Source of the DNA: CAYYNQ01 sp964473105
Lineage (GTDB): Bacteria > Sumerlaeota > Sumerlaeia > MVZB01
NCBI GenBank assembly: GCA_964473105.1
Contig: CAYYNQ010000048.1
Span: 62,001 to 126,000, forward strand
DNA: 64,000 nt
Direction of reading: 5' to 3'
The notes beneath the pieces are model-generated. The model was not told the DNA's origin and searched no databases. It saw only the letters and a list, made by a program, of their open reading frames with translations. Shown piece after piece: positions 54,149 through 63,965 of the stretch (its first letter is position 1; every line of letters starts with the position of its first letter). A program made the translations under genes and the position numbers.

Positions 54149-56935
54149 TTACCTTGACCGACCGATGGGCTTTGCCGCCTCGACTTTTTTCTTCTTCCTC
54201 GCAGCTAGCGCATGCTGGGTTCTATTGTTGGTATAATCGTTCCATTTATCAACAAGCGGTGTTGCGACGAAGCAGGATGAATATGTCCCGACAATCGTGC
54301 CCAACAGAATCACCTTGGCAAAAGGTTTCAACCCTTCACCACCAATGACCAGAAGCGCCAACACGGAAACCAGCAACGTACCCGATGTGATTACGGTCCT
54401 GGACAGGGATTGATTCATCGATAAGTTGCAAAGTTGTCTAAATGTACTGCCGAACACCGTGCGCGTATTTTCCCGCACGCGGTCGAAAATGACAATCGTG
54501 TCGTTTACCGAAAAACCGAGCAGGACCATCAGTGCGGCAACAACCTCCAGCGTGATCTGGACCTTCCAAAGTGTCGCCAGCAGGACCACAATTGTCAGGT
54601 CATGAACCAACGCTATGATAGCAGCAACCCCAAAGAATGGCTCGAAACGGAACGACAAATAGATCAGGATGGCTATCGATGCCAGCAGAACAACCCACAG
54701 GGCCAGTTCGCGGAATTCACCGCTGGTTAGAGCGCCGAATTCAGCCCGACCCGCGATCTTGAATGAATCGCCGAATTTTGAGCTCAATGCCTCATCAAAC
54801 TTTTGTTCCGTTTTAGGTAAAGAGGGACCGGTCTCATCCTCAACCAGCTTGGTTTCAACCTGATAACGATTCCCCTCACTAATTATCGGAATAACCCGGG
54901 GATCCTCAAGACCATGCTCAAGCATGGTCGCGCGAATTGCCTCCTCCTTGACTTCGTCATTATCAAAACGAACCTCAGCTCGAACTCCGCCAGCAAAATC
55001 CACCCCATACTGGAGGCCACCGCCGGTAACGACCATAACAGCTGTTATTACAAGAACACCTATGGAAAGAGGCCATGAAAATTTTCGGAGGCCGATAAAA
55101 TTGATCGCGGGATTCCTGAATACGGTCAGCTTCCCCAAGGAAAGTTGTCCGAACTTTCCGAACCACAACGCGCAAAGTGTATAGGTGACAGTCAAACCCG
55201 TGAACAAATTGGCGATCAATCCGAAGGACATGGTCAACGCAAACCCCTTCACCGATCCTTCCGTAAACTGAAGCAAAATCAGGGCCGCCATCAACGTCGT
55301 CAAGTTTGAATCGAGAATAACCGTGAATGCGCGATTGAATCCCAGCCCGATTGCCTGTCTGAGAGGCCTCCCAGCATCCAGCTCCTCACGAATACGCTCA
55401 TAGATCAAAACATTTGCATCGACAGCCATGCCGATTGTCAGAAGAATTCCTCCGATTCCTGACAATGTTAGCGTTGCTCGTGCAAGCGACATAATCGCCA
55501 AGATTATCAAAACATTAAGAATCAGCGCGAATATCGATATGATCCCGGCCGTGCCGTAGTAAAGAATCATGAAGAATGTGACGATCAGAGCGCCCAGAAT
55601 AAGCGCCTCGACCCCCGAAAGTATTGACTCAGCCCCCAGCGTCGCGCCGATACTATTCTTCTGCTCGATCTTCAGGGGTGCTGGCAGCGAACCAGCTTTG
55701 AGGATCTGGCTCAACTCTGTGGCTTCCTCGTTTGTGAACCCGCCTTCAATCACCGCCCGGCCATCTGTAATTGCGACCTGGATCGTGGGGGCCGACCGAA
55801 CCACACCATCAAGCAGGATCGCCATCTGGCGTTTCGGCTCGGAATCGGCATACTTGGAGGTCATCTCGGAAAATTTTCTCGTTCCTTCGGGGTTGAACTC
55901 AAGAGAGACCTTTATCTGGTTCCTGAAATCCGTAGGATCATATTGAACCCCGGCCTCGCGTAAGTCCTCACCAGTCAACTGCGTTCTAGTGACTAGAATG
56001 AAATCACGCTCGGAATAGGTGACAGTCTGGGTATCCGGATCGAAAGATCCCAGTTTCCCATCCACGCGCTCACTGCCAACGGGCAGATTGGCTGTTGAGA
56101 AAAGACGACCGGTCACCGGATCCACCAGCGAATCACTTCTTTGGTGGACCATCCGAAACTCCAGATAGGCCGGCTTAATCATGTTATCGATCAGGCGGTC
56201 GGGATCCTTCACACCGGGAACTTGGACACGAATCCGATCAGTGCCCTGAAGTGAGATCCTAGCCTGAACCACCCCCAGCCCGTTGACCCGCTCCTCGATT
56301 CCTTTCTTGGCGCCATCAATCATATCCCGGAATTGACGGTCAATGTAAGATGGCGTGATATCAATACGGGCCTTCCTTCCGGCCTTCAGGGTCGACTCCA
56401 ATGTCGGCCCGTCAAACTGAACCGTCTCCTCGAAAACCTTGATCAGGTCTGCGGTAACCTTCGAATTAGCGGGATTGGCAATACCGATATTAAAGGCCGC
56501 CTGACCCTTGATCGGTTCAGCATTCAGGGCCACCCCCAGATCATTTAACTCACGCCTGAGGATCTCTATGATGCCTTCAACCTCGTCGATCTCGGCTTTC
56601 TGCCGATCGAGCATCAGCGTGACATCTGCACCGCCCAACAGGTCCAGCCCAAGGGGAACGGCCCTGTCCCGCAACCGGTCCGCCGTCTCTTCCCAGGCAA
56701 TCTGGTCCTGGTTGTCATCAAACCATTTCGACAACTTGGGATTTTCCTCCCTCCAGTTCTCCAGTGTCGCCTGGTCATCGGTATCGGGTCGGTCCACACC
56801 CTCGGGGCGGGGGGCCGTCAGTTCAACCCGTGTCTGCAGGTGCAGGTAATAGCGTGCTGTTGGCACAACTAGATAAACCGAAACTACTGCGACGCATGCA
56901 ATGAGCGCGACGCGGATTTTTGAGATAGGTCTCAT
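54149..56935 (-). CDS. secDF: Protein translocase SecDF fusion
   Basis: A 928-residue fusion of SecD and SecF, which uses the proton motive force to finish export of proteins through SecYEG. TM1 is about residues 6-26. The SecD periplasmic domain covers about 55-430 (GLDLLGGADVTLML; VNGLGVVQARISLQGTDRIRVQVPG). SecD helices end with GMAVDANVLIYERIREELDAG. The SecF part begins near 620, with YGVDFAGGVRAEVRF and LGFSVNDTIVIFDRVRENTR. The gene lies downstream of yajC with an HD-domain gene between. The fusion is known in several phyla. Confidence 0.96.
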   Translation of the reverse strand: MRPISKIRVALIACVAVVSVYLVVPTARYYLHLQTRVELTAPRPEGVDRPDTDDQATLENWREENPKLSKWFDDNQDQIAWEETADRLRDRAVPLGLDLLGGADVTLMLDRQKAEIDEVEGIIEILRRELNDLGVALNAEPIKGQAAFNIGIANPANSKVTADLIKVFEETVQFDGPTLESTLKAGRKARIDITPSYIDRQFRDMIDGAKKGIEERVNGLGVVQARISLQGTDRIRVQVPGVKDPDRLIDNMIKPAYLEFRMVHQRSDSLVDPVTGRLFSTANLPVGSERVDGKLGSFDPDTQTVTYSERDFILVTRTQLTGEDLREAGVQYDPTDFRNQIKVSLEFNPEGTRKFSEMTSKYADSEPKRQMAILLDGVVRSAPTIQVAITDGRAVIEGGFTNEEATELSQILKAGSLPAPLKIEQKNSIGATLGAESILSGVEALILGALIVTFFMILYYGTAGIISIFALILNVLIILAIMSLARATLTLSGIGGILLTIGMAVDANVLIYERIREELDAGRPLRQAIGLGFNRAFTVILDSNLTTLMAALILLQFTEGSVKGFALTMSFGLIANLFTGLTVTYTLCALWFGKFGQLSLGKLTVFRNPAINFIGLRKFSWPLSIGVLVITAVMVVTGGGLQYGVDFAGGVRAEVRFDNDEVKEEAIRATMLEHGLEDPRVIPIISEGNRYQVETKLVEDETGPSLPKTEQKFDEALSSKFGDSFKIAGRAEFGALTSGEFRELALWVVLLASIAILIYLSFRFEPFFGVAAIIALVHDLTIVVLLATLWKVQITLEVVAALMVLLGFSVNDTIVIFDRVRENTRTVFGSTFRQLCNLSMNQSLSRTVITSGTLLVSVLALLVIGGEGLKPFAKVILLGTIVGTYSSCFVATPLVDKWNDYTNNRTQHALAARKKKKVEAAKPIGRSR

Positions 56936-56993
56936 GTCTTTTGTTTTTTCTCCCTCGATCGGGCCGCAAGGTCACCCTCGTGGCCGGGTAGAA

Positions 56994-57809
56994 TCAAAGT
57001 AGCTGTGTATTATTGATGATCAACTGAAAATCACAATTCAGGAAATTGGCCGCTTTGCGGGAAATCCGCATACGCGACATGAATATTTCAAAATATTCCA
57101 TCACCTGGCTGATATTTGTATCAATTTCCAAGCGGAGCGTAATCCGGTGATTTTCACGATCGACCTCGATGGATGAATTGCGCGCCGCATAGTTGACCCG
57201 GTCATGGATATCGAAATTAATCATCTTTGGGTTCCTCACCCGGGAACGCAATACATCGCTCTTGTCTGCGAGAATCAGAGCCGCACAAGGATTGTTGACA
57301 GGTTCCCCAATCGTTTCATCATGGTTGGCGATTGCGCCACAAACAACCGCAATTTCCTCGACTGGCATCCTGCGTTCATGCAAAAGCGTATATGCAATCA
57401 ACGCTGATGACTGTGGGTGCTCCGACCGATGAACCAAATTACCGATATCATGCAGAAATCCGGCCACCGATGCCAGTTCCATTTCCCGCCGCGGCAAGTT
57501 CAGATCCTCCAATATACGGAAAGCCCTCTGACTGACCCGGCCTACGTGCTTTAAGCCATGATCTGTGTAGCCAATCGTTTCGAGGTAACGGTCCGCCATC
57601 TGGATCATCGAGCAGATCTCCGGATCCGACCGCAGGGTCATGATCGTGATCCTGTCGGATTCAAGCCCCCCCTCCGGCAAACCCTCGGCCTCGGAAGCGA
57701 TACTACGATCAATCGCCTCAAGTTCCTCACTCAGATTTCCGGCCGGATAAGTTTCATCCATGGGTCTTGATTGAATCACCTGTAGGACAGCTTGTTCTGA
57801 ACAGTTCAC
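56994..57809 (-). CDS. HD-domain phosphohydrolase
   Basis: A 271-residue protein with an HD domain. Metal-site residues are visible as GLKHVGRV (His88), FLHDIGNLVHRSEH (His120-Asp121) and AIANHDETIG. A downstream domain ends the protein at about 190-271. HD proteins of this kind hydrolyse nucleotides or phosphorylated compounds. The start GTG overlaps the yajC stop by 4 bases, and secDF follows 58 bases after it, so it is embedded in the Sec operon. An ATG at residue 17 is another possible start. Confidence 0.85.
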   Translation of the reverse strand: MNCSEQAVLQVIQSRPMDETYPAGNLSEELEAIDRSIASEAEGLPEGGLESDRITIMTLRSDPEICSMIQMADRYLETIGYTDHGLKHVGRVSQRAFRILEDLNLPRREMELASVAGFLHDIGNLVHRSEHPQSSALIAYTLLHERRMPVEEIAVVCGAIANHDETIGEPVNNPCAALILADKSDVLRSRVRNPKMINFDIHDRVNYAARNSSIEVDRENHRITLRLEIDTNISQVMEYFEIFMSRMRISRKAANFLNCDFQLIINNTQLL

Positions 57810-58168
57810 ACCGACCGCCGCAACTCGGTTTTTTCAGATTCCTTACCTGGAACAACCTGACTGATTGAATTCCGGCTGAAGGTCAGTGCTGTCTTGGGAC
57901 AGACAATAATATTTACTGTATTCTCTTCCTTGTTGACCGATTCAACCTTACCGTGAATGCCCCCGGCCGAGATCACCCGATCACCTTTGGCGAGGTTGTC
58001 GATCATCAACTGGCGTTTTTTCTGCTCCGTTCGTTGCGGCCGCAAAATTAGAAAATAAAATAAAAGGGCGATGAAACCGAACATTAATAAAACCGGGCTC
58101 ATACCACCCGGGGGTTGCTCGCTTGACTGAGCCGCCCAAGCAAGGATTGTTCTCAGCTTGTGTTCCAT
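57806..58168 (-). CDS. yajC: Preprotein translocase accessory subunit YajC
   Basis: A 120-residue YajC. One transmembrane helix (about 24-42, SPVLLMFGFIALLFYFLIL) is followed by RPQRTEQKKRQLMIDNLAKGDRV and ISAGGIHGKVESV, the family core. YajC associates with SecDF. Here it heads the operon yajC-HD-secDF. A few extra residues (AAQSSEQPPGG) precede the helix. Confidence 0.95.
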   Translation of the reverse strand: MEHKLRTILAWAAQSSEQPPGGMSPVLLMFGFIALLFYFLILRPQRTEQKKRQLMIDNLAKGDRVISAGGIHGKVESVNKEENTVNIIVCPKTALTFSRNSISQVVPGKESEKTELRRSV

Positions 58169-58417
58169 GCAACTCCATCCCCCCCCAATTTCAGGCCCAT
58201 GTCACCCTTAAACTCAACGAAAAGTGAGGAGGACACAACCTCAATCTTTCCCGCGCAGGAAAAGGAGGTTCCTTTTATCATCCCGACCCTTTTAAGTCAA
58301 TTGGGGATTGCAGGTCATGAGCTGAAAACGATAGAGTTACAGGATAATACTCTCTGCTCACTCCACCGCCATCCTCAGCGAAACCTGAAAAATACCCAGC
58401 TTTGGCTTCCTCCCTGA

Positions 58418-59179
58418 ATGAATGACAATCAACTCATCGCCTTTGACAACAACCGGCGCCATCATTTGAAAATAAAACTCTTAGGTGGTCTGGATGAGGC
58501 GGGAAGAGGCTGCTTGGCCGGGCCGGTCGTCGCTGCCTGCGTAGTATTTGATTCTGGCGCCCCGCTACCCGGACTCAACGATTCCAAAAAAATCACTGCT
58601 ACTAGGCGGAAAAGTTTGGTCGAGCCGATTCTTGAACATGCCAAATCATGGGGACTTGGTTTCGCGACAAATTTTGAAATTGACCGCATCAATATCCTGC
58701 AGGCAACACTTCTTGCGTCACGCCGGGCAATGAGAGATCTGAAACCCGCCCCGGAATTTTTACTGACCGACTACCTTAAACCCCGTGGCTGTAGCTACCC
58801 CCTTGAATCGCTGATCAAGGGCGACAACCGAAGCCAGGTCATCGCAGCCGCTTCGGTGTTGGCCAAGGTTGCCAGTGATCATATCATGATCGCCCTTGAC
58901 AAAATCTACCCTGATTATGGTTTTTCCAGGCATAAGGGTTATGGTACCAAGGAACACAGGGAAACCCTGCATCTCCACGGACCATCCAAACTGCACCGTG
59001 TCAGTTTCGCCGGAGTCGGATTTTTCGACCTACCTGTCGAAAAAGGGTTGCTGAACTCGAACCCCCTGACGCACAAACCAGTTAACCGGTTGAATAAGCA
59101 CCACTGGATGAGAATTCTCTCGAATAGTGGCCTGGATCTCGATCCCACTGAGTTGATACCCCTGATTTCCACCCGGTAA
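58418..59179 (+). CDS. rnhB: Ribonuclease HII
   Basis: A 253-residue RNase HII that removes ribonucleotides and RNA primers from DNA. The active-site carboxylates are Asp26-Glu27 in LDEAGRGCLAGPV and Asp118 in LLTDYLKP; IKGDNRSQVIAAASVLAKV and GFSRHKGYGTKEH are further hallmarks. Compared with typical enzymes there is a 20-residue N-terminal extension and a 50-residue C-terminal tail. No ribosome binding site is visible at the ATG. It is divergent from yajC across a 249-base gap. Confidence 0.95.
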   Translation: MNDNQLIAFDNNRRHHLKIKLLGGLDEAGRGCLAGPVVAACVVFDSGAPLPGLNDSKKITATRRKSLVEPILEHAKSWGLGFATNFEIDRINILQATLLASRRAMRDLKPAPEFLLTDYLKPRGCSYPLESLIKGDNRSQVIAAASVLAKVASDHIMIALDKIYPDYGFSRHKGYGTKEHRETLHLHGPSKLHRVSFAGVGFFDLPVEKGLLNSNPLTHKPVNRLNKHHWMRILSNSGLDLDPTELIPLISTR

Positions 59180-59296
59180 CAGGCAGCATTTCCCTTGATT
59201 GAATATTGAACAAAATATTTGGTTGTCGTAATCATTGTCGTCGACATCATCGGAGATGTAGTATGACCACATCAAATCACCACAGGGGAGGGAAAC

Positions 59297-59701
59297 GTGA
59301 GCCCACGCAAAAAAAGTCGATTCGGACCCGGAAATTTCATGATCCTAGTCGTAATCGGAATCATCGCCATGATCATCGCCACGGGCAATGTCGACCGAAT
59401 AATGGAAAAGCTCTTCAGTGCCTATGCAGCATTAATCGTCCTGATTATCATATTTGAGTATCTGCTGATCAAAGGTTCAGACCGATCGACGATCTATCAG
59501 CGGGAGTTACAGGCCGCCGGAACAATCCGTCGTGATGACCTGCTCGCCATGCGTGAAATCGAGATCCGACTGGTTGAGTTAAAGGCAAGGATCACAACAA
59601 ATATGGAAAGGGAACATGATCCCGAAGCGATCTGCGGCGCCATGAAAAAGTCTATGGACAACCTTGACGAAGCACTTCACCTGATCCGCAAGCGGATCTA
59701 A
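59297..59701 (+). CDS. Small two-helix membrane protein, unknown
   Basis: A 134-residue protein beginning at GTG 59297 with a strong ribosome binding site (GGGAGGGAAAC). Two hydrophobic helices (about 15-29 and 42-57) precede a charged cytosolic-type helical tail (MREIEIRLVELKARI; MDNLDEALHLIRKRI). No family recognised. It is convergent with the helical protein at 59757, and may belong to the same group of uncharacterised envelope proteins at the right end of the window. Confidence 0.6.
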   Translation: MSPRKKSRFGPGNFMILVVIGIIAMIIATGNVDRIMEKLFSAYAALIVLIIIFEYLLIKGSDRSTIYQRELQAAGTIRRDDLLAMREIEIRLVELKARITTNMEREHDPEAICGAMKKSMDNLDEALHLIRKRI

Positions 59702-59756
59702 CCAGAGTGCGCGGGGGAGCCTGTATTCATATTGCACTACGCTCCTACCCTGTCTT

Positions 59757-60317
59757 TCAAGCATCCGGACCCGTCGTGCTCCCTTTCTTCGACTTGGATC
59801 CCGCCTTAATGCTCTTGGCATCCAGCGGTTTCCCTTGCTTCACACGCTCCAAGGCCTCGGAAAGGGTCATGTTGCCGGGCAGAAGGCGCAATAATCTGCC
59901 CAAGGACTTGTTCATCTCAAGCAGAAGTGAATGCCAGTCCAGTTCCAGTTTTGACCGCGTGTTGTCATCCATAACCTGGATATGGGAAAGGCTGACCGAC
60001 ATGGAGAGCACATGCACAATTTCGGAGGCGTGTTCGAAAGCAGGCCCCATGGCCTCGGAAAACTGAAATTGCTTGCGGGAGAGTATCGTCATCGTCTGAA
60101 AAAAAGCTTTTTCTTCCGATGCCTCAATTTGTCGCTCTTCGATATCCCGCGCGAAAAACTGGAAATACTTCAACCACAAACTGATATATTCCTGGCAAAC
60201 AGCTATTCGATTTTCCAGCGTCAGCAGGTTCTTGACATATTCCTTCTGTTCCTTCCTCAACTTAAACCGGACAACCTTGTTGATCGTACCCTTTGCTTCC
60301 CTATTTTTCCGTGCCAT
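59757..60317 (-). CDS. Helical cytosolic protein, unknown
   Basis: A 186-residue all-helical protein with no signal peptide. It has basic N- and C-terminal ends and an internal amphipathic core (YVKNLLTLENRIAVCQEYISL; SLLLEMNKSLGRLLRLLPGN). The tail (SIKAGSKSKKGS) is disordered. It is not a recognised family. It lies 104 bases downstream of the small membrane peptide and 290 downstream of the large lipoprotein, on the same strand, so cotranscription is plausible. Confidence 0.6.
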   Translation of the reverse strand: MARKNREAKGTINKVVRFKLRKEQKEYVKNLLTLENRIAVCQEYISLWLKYFQFFARDIEERQIEASEEKAFFQTMTILSRKQFQFSEAMGPAFEHASEIVHVLSMSVSLSHIQVMDDNTRSKLELDWHSLLLEMNKSLGRLLRLLPGNMTLSEALERVKQGKPLDAKSIKAGSKSKKGSTTGPDA

Positions 60318-60420
60318 AATTACCACGTCCCGTAACAGGAATACCGGTATCCTTCAATCCGGGCGTTTCTGATCGAATCAGCCCGAAGCCCCTAGATCTG
60401 GTCAATCCGGTTGCATCGAT

Positions 60421-60537
60421 TCAGTCTTTTTTAAAGACATTGAGGGTAAAGAAAAAATATCCGAGAACATGCAGAATTGCAATGATCGTCAGGACTTCGA
60501 CCAGATAGACATAATTGTCACTTAGCCATTGAAACAT
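60421..60537 (-). CDS. 38-residue single-pass membrane peptide
   Basis: A short frame with GGCGGAG 8 bases upstream of its ATG at 60537. The product has a polar start (MFQWLSDN), a hydrophobic helix (LTIIAILHVLGYFFFTL, about 16-32) and a basic end (FKKD). Composition and ribosome binding site make it a convincing small membrane protein. It lies 69 bases after the lipoprotein gene and upstream of the helical protein, all minus strand, so the three may form one operon. Confidence 0.6.
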   Translation of the reverse strand: MFQWLSDNYVYLVEVLTIIAILHVLGYFFFTLNVFKKD

Positions 60538-60606
60538 GTCTATTCTCCGCCTTCATAACAAACGGCCTAAACCCTGTGGCCGTCCGGTTAATTCCTCGAT
60601 CCCGAT

Positions 60607-63600
60607 TCAAAACCCACGAAATGACACGACTTGCTGAACACCCATTGGCTTGAACTGAATCTGGGGGTACACAATTCCATGTTGGATCTGCTGTTGCTCC
60701 TGTCGCGCCTCATGAATCTGCTGAAAAGCGACTTGGACAATCCTTCTAGCCTCGTTCGTATCATACAGGTCGAGAATGAGCAGCTTCTCAAAGTTAACAG
60801 CCGCCAAACGGGACTTGGCTAGCATCGCGAGGGCCAACTGATGCAGACCCACTCGAGCTGGTGGAGGTGATATTTCCTTGACTTGAGTCCCTATCTCCGT
60901 GATACGGGTTCTGAGATCTGAAGGCGAGGTGGCTTCGATCAATGCCAACGCCTGGGCCTGGCCCCGCGGACCGATGACCATTCTTATCAGGGTCGCCGAC
61001 CCGAGATTCAAAATCGGGGAAAATGCCTTCAGCTCATCGGTGAATTCCTTCATGTAGGTATTCAATCGAGCATCATATTCACGCTCATCCAAATGTGTTG
61101 CAATATCGACAAGGATCTCCTGTGCATCCCTGGCGTTACTGTAACTCGAACGATAATCCTGGCTCTGATAGTCCATCTGCGAATACTTTACTTTCAATTC
61201 AACCTGAGTCACCTTCCCTGGAAGATAGGTCCTGGCCCCGCGCGTCTCAAGTTTATCCAGTTGCTCCTGCATGGCCAGCACCAAATCCGTCAGAACTTGC
61301 GGGGTCATTTCGACCAAACCTGCTAGTTGGGCCTCCAGTAGGTTGACCTTGTCCTGAAAGTCCTCATAGTTCTCCGGATCAAATTCGTTTTTGATATTCT
61401 GAATTTGTTCCAGGACTACCGATAAATCATTGACCTGATAATAACCAGCCCCAACCTTCTGTGCTTCATTAAGTTTCGAATTAAGCATGTTCATTCGGTC
61501 GCGAAATGATTTGCGTTTCGCTGAACGTGTGACTTCCTGAGCGGTATTGACCGCGGTGACAGCCAATGATCTGGATAGGCTGAAGTCACCCCCATCCAAC
61601 GCCTGCCTAGCCTGACCGGCATCGCTAATCACTTCTGCCAGTTTTTTCCTTTCATATTCCCAGGCGTAAAATCGCTTGGCAGTCGCGATGGCATTCTCAG
61701 ACTCGATAACCTTTGCATATAGGGCATTATGCGCCTGCTGAACGGCCTGATCTCCAACGACAACAGCTTCACCGTAATGACCCGAATCGTAAAGGGCCTG
61801 AAGATTACGCCTCAGTTCGCGTGCCTCAAGCATGAGAGCAATGGCATATTCGTCGGCTCCGGCCTGTTGACCCCTGTCCAACAGCCGCTGAGATTCTGCA
61901 AGATGACCCTCACTCCATTGGCGTAGTGAATTTGAACGGGCTTCCGAAGCGATTTGTTGTGACTGTAGAGCACTCTCTATCGCACTCTTGAGACCTCCGC
62001 CCATGAGGGCATCCTCGGCAATCGTCTGGGCCACCAAGGCTTGGGTATATGCATCAGTCTCGTATTCCTCAGCCCGGCTATCCCTAGCTGAGACCAAAGC
62101 GTCACGTGCAGTCTCGATCTCCTTGATCGCAACCCGTTCAAGCTCCTGAACCATGACTTCGAGCTGGGCCCGAGTATCGCCCGCCCGTGCCACTGCAGCA
62201 CGATATTTCTGTTCGACCATCAAAACCTTGGTCTCCTCAAGGATGCCCCCCGTCTTATCCAGTTCATCCGAGGCATATTCACGTGCACCTTCTCGTTCAT
62301 AACGGGAAAGTTCATTCGCAATTTCGAGGATGGAATTGTGGGCAACAACACGATAGGTCTGGCGAGTCACATCATCAGCACTCTTGACAACCGCTTGGGC
62401 AGTTTCAATCGAAAGGTCAAAATCCTTGGACTCGCGCTTCAACTCCGCAAGGCCCAGTTGCAGCTGGGTACTTGCCAGTTGAGCCTGAAGTTCCCCCTTC
62501 ATGGCAAGCTTTCCATCCTCCAAGGCGCGCTCCTCGTCCTGCCAGTCTCCGGGAATCTTCTGGGCAAATATTGTACCCATCCGCTTAAAGACCTGTTCCG
62601 CCGTGGCAAGACTTTCCGATGCCCGGGAAATATGCTGCGCAGCCAGAATATCATAATCCCCGGTAATCTTGATATTGAGTTCAAGCGCCCGTTTGCTGAC
62701 TTCCTTGGACTCCGTGTAATACTCTTCACCAAACAGACCCGATGCCTCCTCAAGAAGTGCTTCAAGCTGCTCAACACGGCCCGGCAGATATGTCCGGGCC
62801 TTTTCATTGTCAAGGACCGCAATGGCAGCCTGAACGGCACCCATCTCCGCCTTAGCGGCTTCGCGCTTTGTCTCAACAATCAAATCCTCCACCCGGGGTT
62901 GAAGCTTGGGCGCCAAGGTCAGGACCGTGTCATAATTGCGGTCATAGAACTGTGTCAGCATGTTCTCGAATTCCTTGCTGACCTCGCGGAAGGACTGCAG
63001 TGCGAATATCTCGGATCCCAGATCGGTCGCTGTATCCAGCAGGTTCTCGATGATCACAATTTTCTTCTGGCTTTTGACCTCCTTGGTTTTCTGAATCCCC
63101 TCTTGCTTATTCTGGCGGGCAAGGTTACGGGTATTGATCGCATTGCGGTAATCAAAATCGACCTCTATGAATCGCTTGATCTCATCGATGTGTGCCTGCA
63201 TTTTCTGAACAAACTCAGGAGCATGATCCTCGGCCGCCTCGTTTATCAGATCCTGCTTCATCTGATTTGCCTCGGCCAGCCCTTCGACCGACTCATTTTC
63301 CAGATTCTGCAGCAGGAACTGAATATCATCATAAACCTTTGACAAGGTCCTGATGGAGTCGTCGAATTTTTCCTTTTCGATATATTCCAAGCCCTGCGTG
63401 TTGTCGATAACGATCTGGTCATACAGGGTCGGGTTTTCCTGTTTTCCCTGGTTCTTGTCCGCGATCTTCAGCCATTTGCTGGCCTGGTTCTTAAGGTGAT
63501 TGGAATACTGGATCTTCGTATTGTTCAACAGGGTCTTGCTTTGATCCGAAGCTTCCCTGGCCTTCAAGCGGGCCTCCTTGAACTGACCGGTGTTGATCAG

Positions 63601-63843
63601 GCTTTGGGCCTCGTTGATCGAGTTGTTGGTGCCCTCGAGTTGGTCGGTCGTGAACTCGACGGCCTGATTCACGACCGCTTCGTCCCTGCGCTTGGTAGCA
63701 CCCTTGAGGTTGTGTTCTGCGAGCATTTTGTTACAGCCTGTGGTCGCCAGCAGGAAAAAACACAAAAGCCCCGCCGTCAGGATACTGAGCATCCGCCCTG
63801 GGCAGTCACTCATATTGTTTCGGATATAAATCTTATCAGACAC
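60607..63843 (-). CDS. Large coiled-coil lipoprotein, unknown
   Basis: A 1078-residue protein starting at GTG 63843, which has a strong AGGAG 7 bases upstream. The signal sequence (about 18-36) ends in the lipobox LLATTGC, so Cys37 should be lipidated. The mature part is almost entirely helical, with many Ala-rich repeated pairs such as QARQALDGGDFSLSRSLAVT and AREASDQSKTLLNN, that look like degenerate TPR/SEL-like or spectrin-like repeats. PGRVEQLEALLEEA and PGKVTQVELKVKYSQ suggest an internal duplication. No enzyme motif is seen. A periplasmic scaffold spanning the envelope is plausible. Confidence 0.7.
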   Translation of the reverse strand: MSDKIYIRNNMSDCPGRMLSILTAGLLCFFLLATTGCNKMLAEHNLKGATKRRDEAVVNQAVEFTTDQLEGTNNSINEAQSLINTGQFKEARLKAREASDQSKTLLNNTKIQYSNHLKNQASKWLKIADKNQGKQENPTLYDQIVIDNTQGLEYIEKEKFDDSIRTLSKVYDDIQFLLQNLENESVEGLAEANQMKQDLINEAAEDHAPEFVQKMQAHIDEIKRFIEVDFDYRNAINTRNLARQNKQEGIQKTKEVKSQKKIVIIENLLDTATDLGSEIFALQSFREVSKEFENMLTQFYDRNYDTVLTLAPKLQPRVEDLIVETKREAAKAEMGAVQAAIAVLDNEKARTYLPGRVEQLEALLEEASGLFGEEYYTESKEVSKRALELNIKITGDYDILAAQHISRASESLATAEQVFKRMGTIFAQKIPGDWQDEERALEDGKLAMKGELQAQLASTQLQLGLAELKRESKDFDLSIETAQAVVKSADDVTRQTYRVVAHNSILEIANELSRYEREGAREYASDELDKTGGILEETKVLMVEQKYRAAVARAGDTRAQLEVMVQELERVAIKEIETARDALVSARDSRAEEYETDAYTQALVAQTIAEDALMGGGLKSAIESALQSQQIASEARSNSLRQWSEGHLAESQRLLDRGQQAGADEYAIALMLEARELRRNLQALYDSGHYGEAVVVGDQAVQQAHNALYAKVIESENAIATAKRFYAWEYERKKLAEVISDAGQARQALDGGDFSLSRSLAVTAVNTAQEVTRSAKRKSFRDRMNMLNSKLNEAQKVGAGYYQVNDLSVVLEQIQNIKNEFDPENYEDFQDKVNLLEAQLAGLVEMTPQVLTDLVLAMQEQLDKLETRGARTYLPGKVTQVELKVKYSQMDYQSQDYRSSYSNARDAQEILVDIATHLDEREYDARLNTYMKEFTDELKAFSPILNLGSATLIRMVIGPRGQAQALALIEATSPSDLRTRITEIGTQVKEISPPPARVGLHQLALAMLAKSRLAAVNFEKLLILDLYDTNEARRIVQVAFQQIHEARQEQQQIQHGIVYPQIQFKPMGVQQVVSFRGF

Positions 63844-63938
63844 CTTGCAACTCCTTGAATTGACCCACGAGACTCAACGGCCCCATGCACCCGCTCAGCC
63901 TCTGGATTTTGTATTCCTTACGTTCTGGTCTTGGAGAT

Positions 63939-63965
63939 CCCGGGGTTCAACCCCCGATCCCCGGG
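63939..63965. terminator. GC-rich nested hairpin at right edge
   Basis: CCCGGGG (63939-63945) pairs with CCCCGGG (63959-63965), and an alternative inner pairing CGGGG/CCCCG is possible. It lies upstream of the lipoprotein gene on the minus strand and may terminate the next gene beyond the window. No T-run is present. Confidence 0.35.

Noticed and set aside
58160..58417. 85-codon plus-strand ORF ending directly before rnhB
   Set aside because: It has no ribosome binding site, overlaps the 5' end of yajC on the other strand, and its composition looks random. The abutment with rnhB may be chance.
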